Positions 14,959-21,784 of a stretch of 21,784 nucleotides of DNA are shown piece by piece; positions within the stretch are counted from its first letter, which is position 1, and every line of letters starts with the position of its first letter. The DNA is taken from positions 1 to 21,784 of the forward strand of contig JAUVBC010000003.1 in NCBI GenBank assembly GCA_030591405.1, in the 5' to 3' direction. The translations under genes and the position numbers were made by a program. Source of the stretch: Candidatus Zixiibacteriota bacterium. GTDB lineage: Bacteria > Zixibacteria > MSB-5A5 > GN15 > PGXB01. Under the pieces are notes generated by a model, which was not told where the DNA came from, made no database searches, and saw nothing but the letters and a program-made list of their open reading frames with translations.

Positions 14959-16312
14959 TCACCCGGGCGATATTGTTGAATCAAAAATAAAAGATCTCGC
15001 TTATGATGGCAAAGCGGTTGGTGAGATCGATGGCAAAATTATTTTCTTAAATGCCGGTTTACCGGGCGAGTTGGTTAGAGCCAAAATAACGAAATCAAAG
15101 CGTAATTATAATGTTGGCAAAGTGATTGAGATAATTGAAAAATCTGATGAACGAATTGAAGCGCAATGCTCGCATTTTGATATTTGCGGCGGCTGTACCT
15201 GGCAGGATCTCGACTATGAGCGACAGTTGTATTATAAAAGAAAGCAGATCGATGACTGCCTGAAACATATCGCCAAATTTGAAACGGTTGATCTGGCCGA
15301 GATTATCCCTGCCCCCAATCAATTTCGTTATCGCAACAAAATGGAATTTTCATTTAATACCAACCCTGAAGACGGTTTCGCTCTGGGGCTGCATCGGCGA
15401 GGACGGTTTGATGAAATTTTTAATCTGGACGAATGTTATCTAACCTCAGAAATTGACCCGGAGATCGTCAAATGGTTTCGAACATTTGTCAAAGAAAGCG
15501 GGATGTCAGCCTACAATGTCACCGAACATACCGGATTCTTAAGATTTCTGATGATTCGTCATACACAAAACACAAATCAAATTATGCTCAATATTGTCAC
15601 TGTCGATGGCGAGATAATAAATTTGGAAAAACTTATTGATGACGTCAAAAGTAAATTTCCCGAAGTTGTTACAATTGTCCAGAATATCAATAATCAGAAA
15701 TCAAATATCTCCAAAGGTGAAAAAGAGTTTATTCATTATGGAGACGGGTTTATTGAAGAGCGGATATTAGATTGCCGGTTTCGGATATATGCCAATTCAT
15801 TTTTCCAGACAAATTCGCTTCAAACTGAAAACCTTTATAAGACCGCTTTTGAGTTGCTTCAGCCGAATCAGAATGATCGACTGCTCGATTTATATTGTGG
15901 TGCAGGGACAATTGGATTGACAGCGGCGAAAATGGTTGATGAAGTAATTGGAGTTGAATTGGAACCGACCGCAATTGAAGCGGCTCGAGAAAATGCAAAA
16001 TTGAATGATATTACAAATGCCACATTTTATACCGGGTTGGCTCAGGAACTATTAAGAAACAATCCGGAGATATTAAACGGGGTCAACTCAATTATTACCG
16101 ATCCGCCCCGCGCAGGGATGCATAAAAAGGCCTTAAAAGCTTTAGTAGAACATGATCACAAGCGACTTGTCTATATTTCATGTAACCCCTCAACTTTTGC
16201 CAGAGACGCACAAATACTGGTCGATTCCGGTTATAGTTTGGGTAAGGTGATACCGGTTGACATGTTCCCTCATACGATGCATATTGAGTTGGTTTCGATA
16301 TTTGAAAGATAA
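14951..16312 (+). CDS. rlmD: 23S rRNA (uracil-5-)-methyltransferase, RlmD/RumA family
   Basis: A TRAM-type RNA-binding domain (about 3-65: GDIVESKIKDLAYDGKAVG...) is followed by an iron-sulfur site with Cys73, Cys79 and Cys82 (CSHFDICGGC) and a fourth ligand Cys162 (NLDECY), the same spacing as in RlmD. The Rossmann methyltransferase part has LLDLYCGAGTIGL (about 311-323, S-adenosylmethionine loop), TDPPRAGM (383-390), catalytic Cys411 in VYISCNPSTFARD and the terminal HTMHIELV block. RlmD makes m5U1939 in 23S rRNA. The paralogues RlmC and the two-site enzyme RlmCD are hard to separate by eye, so the exact uridine is uncertain. The gene overlaps the zinc exporter by 8 bases with AAAGGA upstream, and is followed after 35 bases by the DUF885 gene. 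Confidence 0.9.
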   Translation: MNSHPGDIVESKIKDLAYDGKAVGEIDGKIIFLNAGLPGELVRAKITKSKRNYNVGKVIEIIEKSDERIEAQCSHFDICGGCTWQDLDYERQLYYKRKQIDDCLKHIAKFETVDLAEIIPAPNQFRYRNKMEFSFNTNPEDGFALGLHRRGRFDEIFNLDECYLTSEIDPEIVKWFRTFVKESGMSAYNVTEHTGFLRFLMIRHTQNTNQIMLNIVTVDGEIINLEKLIDDVKSKFPEVVTIVQNINNQKSNISKGEKEFIHYGDGFIEERILDCRFRIYANSFFQTNSLQTENLYKTAFELLQPNQNDRLLDLYCGAGTIGLTAAKMVDEVIGVELEPTAIEAARENAKLNDITNATFYTGLAQELLRNNPEILNGVNSIITDPPRAGMHKKALKALVEHDHKRLVYISCNPSTFARDAQILVDSGYSLGKVIPVDMFPHTMHIELVSIFER

Positions 16313-16347
16313 AAATATATAACGGTTTTTGAGACATCGGAGGTACT

Positions 16348-18042
16348 ATGAAAAAAACTGGATTGATACTATTTTTAATAACGGTAATGTTTTCGGTAAA
16401 TCTGTTTTCCCAAAGTAAAGCGGATAAGAATTTTCAAAAACTTGCTTCAGAAATTTTTGACAATTTGCAAAAGTTTTATCCGGTCAGGACATCGGAAAAG
16501 GGAATTCATAAATACGATTATTTGGTAACTGATTATTCAAGAAAATCTGTGAAGAATGAAATTTCCAGACTAAAGAAATTTACGACACGTCTCTATAAAT
16601 ACAACAAGATTAATCTATCGGAAGAAAATCGGATTGAGCAAAAGCTGCTTAGGAGCAATGTCGAAATTGCACTTCAGGATATAAGCAAAATAAAATGGCA
16701 CAAAAAGAATCCTTATCTTTATATAAACGAGGCGGTCAACTCTGTTTATTTTCTGTTAATGTCAAAACATGCTCCGCTTAATGAGCGGGCGCAGAATATC
16801 ATAGCTCGAATGAAAACAATTCCTGATCTTTTTGTTCAGGCTCAGGATAATTTGAAAAACCCGCCGCCGGTTTATATTGATGAGGCACGGGAAATGATAA
16901 AAACCGGAATTGACTTTTTTAATTCAGTGAAAGTCGAGCTGTCAAAAGAGTTTCCTGCACTCGCCAGTGAAATCAATAATTCCGCTGAGCGTGTCGTGTT
17001 ATCATTAAATGAATATGACAATTTTCTTGCTAACTGTACTCCGGGAGAGGAAGCTTCATTTGCCGTTAGTAAAGTTGATTTCGATTATAAACTCAAGCAT
17101 GAGTATTTCTTGGATTTTGATACCGATTCTCTCTTAAGAATTGGTCAGACCTTATTTGAGGAAGCCGATTCCGCATATAAAGCGTATGAGAGCTGGCTTG
17201 CTGTCAATGATCCGATCGACTCTGTTTTTGTCCCAGGTAGTTTAACAAAGCAGGATATTCTTGATTACTACAATTGGGAGTTAAATCAGGTCAAACAATT
17301 TCTTATCTCCAAAGATATTGTAACCATCCCTGAGGATATCGGTGAATGCAAAATAATTGAAACACCGAATGTTTTTCGGTCTGTTATTGGAGGGATTGCC
17401 TACCAGATGCCGGGCGCTTTTAATTCTGATCAGACCGGACATTTTTATGTCAGTCCAATTTCGGAAGAACTTGATGCTGCCGATCGAAAGTCTTATTTTC
17501 AAAAAATGCATGACCGTGCTTTCAAGCGTTCGGTGGTGCACGAGGCTTATCCGGGACATCACCTGCAATTGCAGATGGCCGGGCGGTCAAAAAGCGATGT
17601 GAGAAAATGGCAGGATAATAATTGTTTGATAGAAGGTTGGGCGCTGTATAGCGAAGAGATGATGTATCAAAATGGATTGTACGGAAATGATAAACGATCT
17701 TATCTAAAAATATTGGGGGGAATTCGTTTTCGGGCGGCAAGGATAATTCTCGACGTCAAACTGCATACCGGACAATTTGGTCGAGAAGAAGCGGTCGATT
17801 GGTTGACAGGTATTTGGGGTGGGCATGAGGATTATGCAAGATCGGAAGTCAATGGATGTTGCCTTAATCCGACATATAAGATGAGTTACCTGATGGGGAA
17901 AATTCAAATTTTAGAATTGCTCGAAGATTATAAGAAAAAAGAAGGCGACGATTTTTCATTAAAAGAATTTCACGATCGCTTATTGGCCGAAGGTTCCATT
18001 CCGATTCCGTTTATTCGAAAATCCTGGGGACTGACAAAATAA
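16348..18042 (+). CDS. DUF885 family secreted metallopeptidase-like protein
   Basis: A signal peptide (MKKTGLILFLITVMFSVNLFSQS) targets this 564-residue protein to the periplasm or outside. The DUF885 hallmark HEAYPGHH lies at residues 398-405 and EGWALYSEEM follows at about 429. Together these give the His, His and Glu ligands expected for a zinc peptidase related to gluzincins. Preceding text (PGAFNSDQTGHFYVSP) and following text (KLHTGQFGREEAVDWL, GHEDYARSEVNGCCLNPTYKMSYLMGK) also match the family. Peptidase action is inferred from the zinc-site pattern; substrates are not established for most members. The start has GGAGG about five bases upstream. It ends in front of a bidirectional terminator and may share a transcript with the upstream two genes. 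Confidence 0.88.
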   Translation: MKKTGLILFLITVMFSVNLFSQSKADKNFQKLASEIFDNLQKFYPVRTSEKGIHKYDYLVTDYSRKSVKNEISRLKKFTTRLYKYNKINLSEENRIEQKLLRSNVEIALQDISKIKWHKKNPYLYINEAVNSVYFLLMSKHAPLNERAQNIIARMKTIPDLFVQAQDNLKNPPPVYIDEAREMIKTGIDFFNSVKVELSKEFPALASEINNSAERVVLSLNEYDNFLANCTPGEEASFAVSKVDFDYKLKHEYFLDFDTDSLLRIGQTLFEEADSAYKAYESWLAVNDPIDSVFVPGSLTKQDILDYYNWELNQVKQFLISKDIVTIPEDIGECKIIETPNVFRSVIGGIAYQMPGAFNSDQTGHFYVSPISEELDAADRKSYFQKMHDRAFKRSVVHEAYPGHHLQLQMAGRSKSDVRKWQDNNCLIEGWALYSEEMMYQNGLYGNDKRSYLKILGGIRFRAARIILDVKLHTGQFGREEAVDWLTGIWGGHEDYARSEVNGCCLNPTYKMSYLMGKIQILELLEDYKKKEGDDFSLKEFHDRLLAEGSIPIPFIRKSWGLTK

Positions 18043-18064
18043 TAATTTAAGTGAGTTCTTTACT

Positions 18065-18096
18065 AAAAAAGGCCGATAAATATCGGCCTTTTTTTT
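18065..18096. terminator. Bidirectional terminator between convergent genes
   Basis: A run of six A residues, the perfect stem GGCCGATA (18071-18078) / TATCGGCC (18081-18088) with only two bases between the arms, and eight T residues follow one another. The structure works on both strands, ending the DUF885 gene (plus) and the thrombospondin-repeat gene (minus). Confidence 0.93.
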
Positions 18097-18118
18097 ATAA
18101 ATAATATTGTATGCGCTT

Positions 18119-20164
18119 TTACTGCCAGCACTCTGGTGCCGGTCCCGATTTATATTTGTAATTTATCAGTAAAATTATATCAAGTATATTTATTAAATGA
18201 TCTTTGTTGACGTCGGCTGCTTCCATAAACAACGGAGCCGGTCCGCTTTTGTACTTATAATTAATTAAAAAGACAACATCGAGAATATTAACTAATTCAT
18301 CATAATTGGCATCACCGCAGATAAAAATGCAGGCATCACCAATACCATCACTGTCACTGTCAATTTGATCGGGATTAGACTTAAAGGGACAGTTGTCGTC
18401 ACAGTTGGTCGTTGCGCCACCAATGCAAGGATTATTACCGGCGGTACCATCACCGTCTCCGTCATCGAGAATCCCATCATCATCGTCGTCGGTATCGCAA
18501 ATGTCGCCTTCGCCGTCGTTGTCATTATCGTTTTGATTGCCATTGGCATCATCCGGACAATTATCGCAGAGATCACCAATATCATCGAAATCTGCATCTT
18601 CCTGATTCACATTGGCCAGATCGGGACAATTATCACAGAGATCACCGACATCATCACCATCACTATCAACTTGGGCTATATTTGAAACATCAGGGCAGTT
18701 ATCGCAGACATCACCAAGATTATCGCCATCGCTGTTGGTTTGAGAGCTATTCGATTCATTGGGACAGTTATCATCAAAAAAATAGACACCGTCACCATCG
18801 CTGTCGAGCATATCAAGCCGTTGATAATTTATCGTGACCTGATCCCCTTTCGAAATCATCCTCTCATAAAACACTTTTTCGCCGCCATCGGCAAGATCAG
18901 CAGTCCGATACTCCTCGACCACATTTTCACCCGGGACGCTAACCATTTCCGGTGCTGACCAGGTTGCACCACCATCGGTAGTACGGCATGCGTACAACGC
19001 ATTATTTTTAACATAGACACAAACAAAGGTTTCATTTTCAACATGTTCTATATCGGGAAAATTTTCGGCATCTATCGTTCCGGCAATAATACTTAAATTA
19101 GTAAGATTATTGATATCGCCGTCATTGGTGTACCAGCAAATGATATCTTTGTCGGCCGGGTCAGAATCATGATAAGTTGCGGCAACTATCAGAACATTGT
19201 CGTTGTATGCCGATACCGCCGGATAGATTATATGCTGGTCAGGATCACCGTATGCTTTCTGAAGAGAAACGCTGCCGCCATCCCAGTCATTAAATATATC
19301 CTGTCGAATTAGAAGTTCATTTTGATTATTGTCCGAATTGTACCGGTCATACACAGAATAAGTTTTATGAGTCACCAAATCAATGTCGGCTTTTGTTGTC
19401 TGGCAGTTTTGCATTGACGGGTCCCAGCTTATCCAGGTATTGCCCAAATCATCAACCTGATAAAATATCACCGGCGCATTTGTCATCACTTTGGCGGGAT
19501 CGGCATGGGTGCGGCTCATAATGGTCGCTTCAAAACCCCAATTCCATGACTGCTGGCTGTTATCGGTGGCAATATCGGCCATCTCCATACTGTGCCAACC
19601 ATAATAGAACCAAGGCGCATAACGACCTGACCAGGTAAGTTTATCAGTCGGATCGGGAAAATCGAGCAAAATCACTGTCCCGCCACTATAGAAAAATGAG
19701 GGCGGCACAAAGGCGGCATAAAACTGCGAACCTGTCCCCCAATAGCTAACCGATGGATATGAGGCGCCATAAATATCCCAACCGCAGGTATCGCCCCAAG
19801 TGACCCCATTGTCGCTTGAACCAAGCCACCAAATAATATTAATTTCCGGCACACCCTCAATTCGTTCGCCGCCATAGATTAAATATCCATTACCGGCATC
19901 ACCCATCGCCGGATGAAGATAATCAATCCCGCGCATTCCGGGTTCTTTTGTTTTTTCAAGAAGAGCGGCCTGAGTAACTGCCTGACTTAGTTCTTCGAAG
20001 GATACTGTTTCCGACATTATCTGCTGGCTTTCAAACTTATCTTCCAACACTAAGGAATTTATCGGTTTCTGTACAATTTTTTCCTGACTGCAGAAACCGG
20101 TATTAAATGAGACGCCAAAAACGGCAATAACAACTAATACAATTATTATTTTTCTGGTAATCAT
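18119..20164 (-). CDS. Secreted protein: Asp-box region, thrombospondin type 3 repeats and two dockerin-like repeats
   Basis: The start at ATG 20164 is supported by GGGAG nine bases before it; the TTG at 20173 abuts that site. A signal peptide (ITRKIIIVLVVIAVFGVSF...) is followed by a 420-residue region with Asp-box-like motifs, SSDNGVTWGD and RTTDGGATWSAPE, of the kind found in sialidase-type beta-propellers. Residues about 450-602 hold five to six Ca2+-binding thrombospondin type 3 repeats (DSDGDGVxxxxDNCP, DNCPDxxNxxQxDSDGD). The C-terminus has two dockerin-like repeats: GDANYDELVNILDVVFLINYKYKSGPAP-type text (quoted in parts: GDANYDELVNILDVV, then INYKYKSGPAP) and VNKDHLINILDIILLINYK, ending ECWQ. 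It is probably a Ca2+-stiffened cell-surface or extracellular protein. Glycan binding or cleavage is possible but no catalytic set is apparent. The promoter is at 20311-20339. Confidence 0.85.
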   Translation of the reverse strand: MITRKIIIVLVVIAVFGVSFNTGFCSQEKIVQKPINSLVLEDKFESQQIMSETVSFEELSQAVTQAALLEKTKEPGMRGIDYLHPAMGDAGNGYLIYGGERIEGVPEINIIWWLGSSDNGVTWGDTCGWDIYGASYPSVSYWGTGSQFYAAFVPPSFFYSGGTVILLDFPDPTDKLTWSGRYAPWFYYGWHSMEMADIATDNSQQSWNWGFEATIMSRTHADPAKVMTNAPVIFYQVDDLGNTWISWDPSMQNCQTTKADIDLVTHKTYSVYDRYNSDNNQNELLIRQDIFNDWDGGSVSLQKAYGDPDQHIIYPAVSAYNDNVLIVAATYHDSDPADKDIICWYTNDGDINNLTNLSIIAGTIDAENFPDIEHVENETFVCVYVKNNALYACRTTDGGATWSAPEMVSVPGENVVEEYRTADLADGGEKVFYERMISKGDQVTINYQRLDMLDSDGDGVYFFDDNCPNESNSSQTNSDGDNLGDVCDNCPDVSNIAQVDSDGDDVGDLCDNCPDLANVNQEDADFDDIGDLCDNCPDDANGNQNDNDNDGEGDICDTDDDDDGILDDGDGDGTAGNNPCIGGATTNCDDNCPFKSNPDQIDSDSDGIGDACIFICGDANYDELVNILDVVFLINYKYKSGPAPLFMEAADVNKDHLINILDIILLINYKYKSGPAPECWQ

Positions 20165-20310
20165 ACCTGGCAACTCCCTTTATATATGCTATGACGTATT
20201 TTTAAATTCATAAATATTCAGTAATCTTATTTGTAACAGTTTCCCCCGTTGATGATTCCAATTCCCGTAGAATCGCTAATTACCGGATTCGTTTATCTGG
20301 GTACTCATTT
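20165..20310 (-). other. Long 5' leader of the thrombospondin-repeat gene
   Basis: If transcription starts near 20304 from the promoter at 20311-20339, the message has a leader of about 140 bases before the ATG. It contains a G-rich stretch (AACGGGGGAAACTG) and the ribosome-binding site near the end. I could not match it to any riboswitch class I know. Confidence 0.35.
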
Positions 20311-20339
20311 AATATACAATTTTGTGCAAAATTTGTCAA
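20311..20339 (-). promoter_or_regulatory. Consensus promoter of the thrombospondin-repeat gene with an internal palindrome
   Basis: On the minus strand a perfect TTGACA (20339-20334) and TATATT (20316-20311) are separated by exactly 17 bases. The spacer contains AATTTTG and CAAAATT as an inverted repeat with two central bases (20318-20333), an operator-like arrangement. AT-rich symmetry can arise by chance, so the operator is less sure than the promoter. Confidence 0.75.
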
Positions 20340-20375
20340 TTTAATAATGAATCAGCACAATATCCAAGAAAACAG

Positions 20376-20404
20376 TTGCAAGCAAAATAAACATTAACTA
20401 ATAT
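20376..20404 (+). promoter_or_regulatory. Sigma-70-like promoter of the CsgG-like gene
   Basis: TTGCAA (20376-20381) and TAATAT (20399-20404) have a 17-base spacer. Transcription should start near 20411, leaving a leader of about 27 bases that includes AAGGGAG before the ATG at 20438. Confidence 0.65.
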
Positions 20405-20437
20405 TATTTTATTCATATTTTAAATAAGGGAGAAACT

Positions 20438-21364
20438 ATGAAAATGTTAACCAAATCAATCATTAGTCTGATGATGCTCATTTTTCTGTTTACTCCGGCG
20501 GTACCTGCTTTCGCCGGAGATAAGGATGATGGGGCTATCGGAGCAAAACTTCGGGTAATAGTTGGAGCCTTCAAGGACAAATCGGCTCATCACTGGTATC
20601 ACGGGGCCGACCCGGGAACCGGTATGGCTGATATGCTTATATCGGCGCTTGTAAAATCGGGGAAATTCAAGGTATATGCCCGGGAACAGCTTGATGAAAT
20701 ATTGGCTGAAAAAAATCTGAGCGTTTCTGATCTGGCTGACCCGGGTGTTGAGGCGGCCAATAAACTGGACATTGGCGATTATCTGGTTTCGGCATCAATC
20801 ACCGAATTCGGTTATAAGGAAAAGAAAATCGGCGGCAGCAAACTGGGGCTTGGAAAACTTGGCCTTAGTTCATATACTGGCCGGGTAGCTGTTGACCTGC
20901 AGTTGATTTCAATCGGAACCTCAGAGGTTATCATAGCCGAAGATATTGCCAAAACGGAATCATCCAAATCTTTGGGTGTCGGCACCGGTGATTTTTCATT
21001 CGGAAGCGATACCAAATTTGATGATCATGTTGTCGGCAAAGCAACCAGAAAAACAATTAATGCAATCGTTGAACTACTTTCCAAAAATGTTAAACCAAAA
21101 GCTTGGGAAGGCGGTTATTTGATTGTTGCCGATGATGTCTTTTTCTTTGAGGCCGGAAGCGAAATGGGTATTAAGCCGGGGTTGCAGCTCGATGTTAATC
21201 GGGTCAAAAATGAAGTAAAAAATCGCGACGGAAAAGTCATTAAGGTTTTATATCAGGATGTCGGTGTTCTTGAAGTTACCGAGGTTGAGGAAGGTCTTTC
21301 GACCTGCAAGGCTGTCTCCGGTTCCGGTTTCCAAAATGACGATATGGTGAAACCGAAAAAATAG
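20438..21364 (+). CDS. CsgG-like protein (curli assembly/transport family)
   Basis: After a signal peptide (about 26 residues, ending PAFA before GDKDD), the protein shows the CsgG pattern. RVIVGAFKDKSAHHWYHG is followed by GTGMADMLISALVKSGKFKVYAREQLDEILAEKNLS, then KLDIGDYLVSASITEFGYK, and a strand-rich block YTGRVAVDLQLISIGTSEVIIAEDIAKTESS. In Escherichia coli CsgG is a lipid-anchored outer-membrane secretion channel. Here the signal sequence shows no lipobox Cys, so the protein looks signal-peptidase-I processed and periplasmic rather than lipidated. A separate C-terminal part (about 225-307) contains a small beta-rich segment (GGYLIVADDVFFFEAGSEMGIKPG-like, given here in brief). AAGGGAG sits before the ATG, and the gene ends at a strong bidirectional terminator. 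Its exact role, whether secretion channel or envelope accessory, is uncertain. Confidence 0.8.
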   Translation: MKMLTKSIISLMMLIFLFTPAVPAFAGDKDDGAIGAKLRVIVGAFKDKSAHHWYHGADPGTGMADMLISALVKSGKFKVYAREQLDEILAEKNLSVSDLADPGVEAANKLDIGDYLVSASITEFGYKEKKIGGSKLGLGKLGLSSYTGRVAVDLQLISIGTSEVIIAEDIAKTESSKSLGVGTGDFSFGSDTKFDDHVVGKATRKTINAIVELLSKNVKPKAWEGGYLIVADDVFFFEAGSEMGIKPGLQLDVNRVKNEVKNRDGKVIKVLYQDVGVLEVTEVEEGLSTCKAVSGSGFQNDDMVKPKK

Positions 21365-21379
21365 TTTTGTATTATTTTT

Positions 21380-21411
21380 AAAAAAGCCGCTGATTTTCAG
21401 CGGCTTTTTTT
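21380..21411. terminator. Bidirectional terminator between the CsgG-like and dockerin genes
   Basis: Six A residues precede the perfect stem GCCGCTGA (21386-21393) / TCAGCGGC (21397-21404), which has a 3-base loop, and seven T residues follow. It works in both directions for the converging genes. Confidence 0.93.
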
Positions 21412-21428
21412 GTCTGGATAACTATTTT

Positions 21429-21784
21429 CTATTTTTGCAATGTTCCGCAATTGGCAACCCAGGTCGCGCAATCACATGGTGCCGGACCACTTTTATATTT
21501 GTAATTAATCACATAAACAACATCAAGAATGTTGACCGCACAATTACAATCGGCATCACCATTACATAACGCATAAGGTGTCGGTGCCGGACCGCTTTTG
21601 TACTTATAGTTTATGAGATACACAACATCTAAGATATTGATCGGTGGCGTCCCATCCGCCTCACCCGGAACACAGTCGCACAATCCGCTTGGTTCAATAA
21701 TCGTTATTTTTTGATCAGCAGAATAAGTGTACAATGTCTGAGTGGTTCCCGACGGCCAATTAATATCAATCTGATCAACCGTTG
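21429..21784 (-). CDS. C-terminus of an ASPIC/UnbV (CRTAC1-like) protein with two dockerin-like repeats (partial)
   Basis: The frame is open to the edge of the window and has no real start inside it; the TTG at 21734 is an internal Leu codon. Its first visible residues read VDQIDINWPSGTTQTLY, then ADQKITIIEP. This is the ASPIC/UnbV domain end found at the C-terminus of FG-GAP/VCBS-repeat proteins of the CRTAC1 type. Two dockerin-like repeats follow, each with NILDVVYLINYKYKSGPAP or a one-residue variant, preceded by acidic Ca2+-loop-like stretches (GEADGTPPI and GDADCNCAV). It ends CATWVANCGTLQK. The missing N-terminal part should carry a signal peptide and FG-GAP repeats. It is probably secreted and surface-located, like the protein at 18119-20164. 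Confidence 0.82.
   Translation of the reverse strand, partial: TVDQIDINWPSGTTQTLYTYSADQKITIIEPSGLCDCVPGEADGTPPINILDVVYLINYKYKSGPAPTPYALCNGDADCNCAVNILDVVYVINYKYKSGPAPCDCATWVANCGTLQK

Noticed and set aside
18360..18815. Regular DNA repeats that could suggest a CRISPR array
   Set aside because: The repeats encode Ca2+-binding thrombospondin motifs in one continuous frame; there are no unique spacers of equal length and no cas genes.
18365..18837. Overlapping plus-strand frames, His/Arg-rich or Ile/Val-rich
   Set aside because: They are antisense images of the Asp-rich thrombospondin type 3 repeats; their periodicity mirrors the real gene.
20165..20304. Known riboswitch in the long leader
   Set aside because: I compared it by eye with cobalamin, cyclic-di-GMP and similar classes and found no core motif; a covariance-model search would be needed.

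Overview
The window looks like chromosome from an uncultured Gram-negative bacterium with a diderm envelope. It carries outer-membrane beta-barrels, an RND exporter, LolA-like and CsgG-like proteins, and secreted proteins ending in dockerin-like repeats. Base composition is AT-leaning, promoters resemble sigma-70 sites, and many starts follow AGGAG-type Shine-Dalgarno sites. The C-terminal repeats of the type NILDVVYLINYKYKSGPAP, the ASPIC/UnbV end and the thrombospondin type 3 repeats recall FCB-group lineages such as candidate Zixibacteria. That placement is an inference; no rRNA gene is present.

Layout. 1-1340: a porin-like barrel gene whose frame is broken inside an octanucleotide repeat, followed by a strong terminator. 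1438-7215 (minus strand): an ECF sigma factor and zinc-finger anti-sigma pair, then a separate operon of RND exporter, LolA-like periplasmic protein, outer-membrane barrel and small DUF2892 membrane protein. The sigma gene and the exporter operon share an identical 13-bp element upstream. 7421-7572: a serine tRNA (CGA anticodon) with a likely dispersed repeat beside it. 7624-8609 (minus): tadA coupled to an unrecognised four-helix membrane protein. 8840-13422 (plus): a dicarboxylate/amino-acid symporter with a very long lysine-rich tail, HtpX protease behind an operator-like palindrome, and a CNNM/CorC-type transporter. 13445-18042: a small multidrug-export family protein (minus), divergent from a CDF zinc exporter, an overlapping RlmD-type rRNA methyltransferase and a DUF885 peptidase. 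18119-21784: two secreted proteins with paired dockerin-like repeats (minus strand) flanking a CsgG-like protein (plus strand). Two bidirectional terminators separate these from their convergent neighbours.

How the genes work together. The left half is dominated by envelope export: the RND protein (inner membrane), LolA-like protein (periplasm) and barrel (outer membrane) could form one route for a lipidic or hydrophobic cargo, probably controlled by the adjacent ECF sigma/anti-sigma pair. The centre is mostly housekeeping (tRNA, tadA, htpX, rRNA methylation, metal transport). The right end is a surface or secretion region. No phage, insertion sequence, CRISPR array or toxin-antitoxin module is visible.
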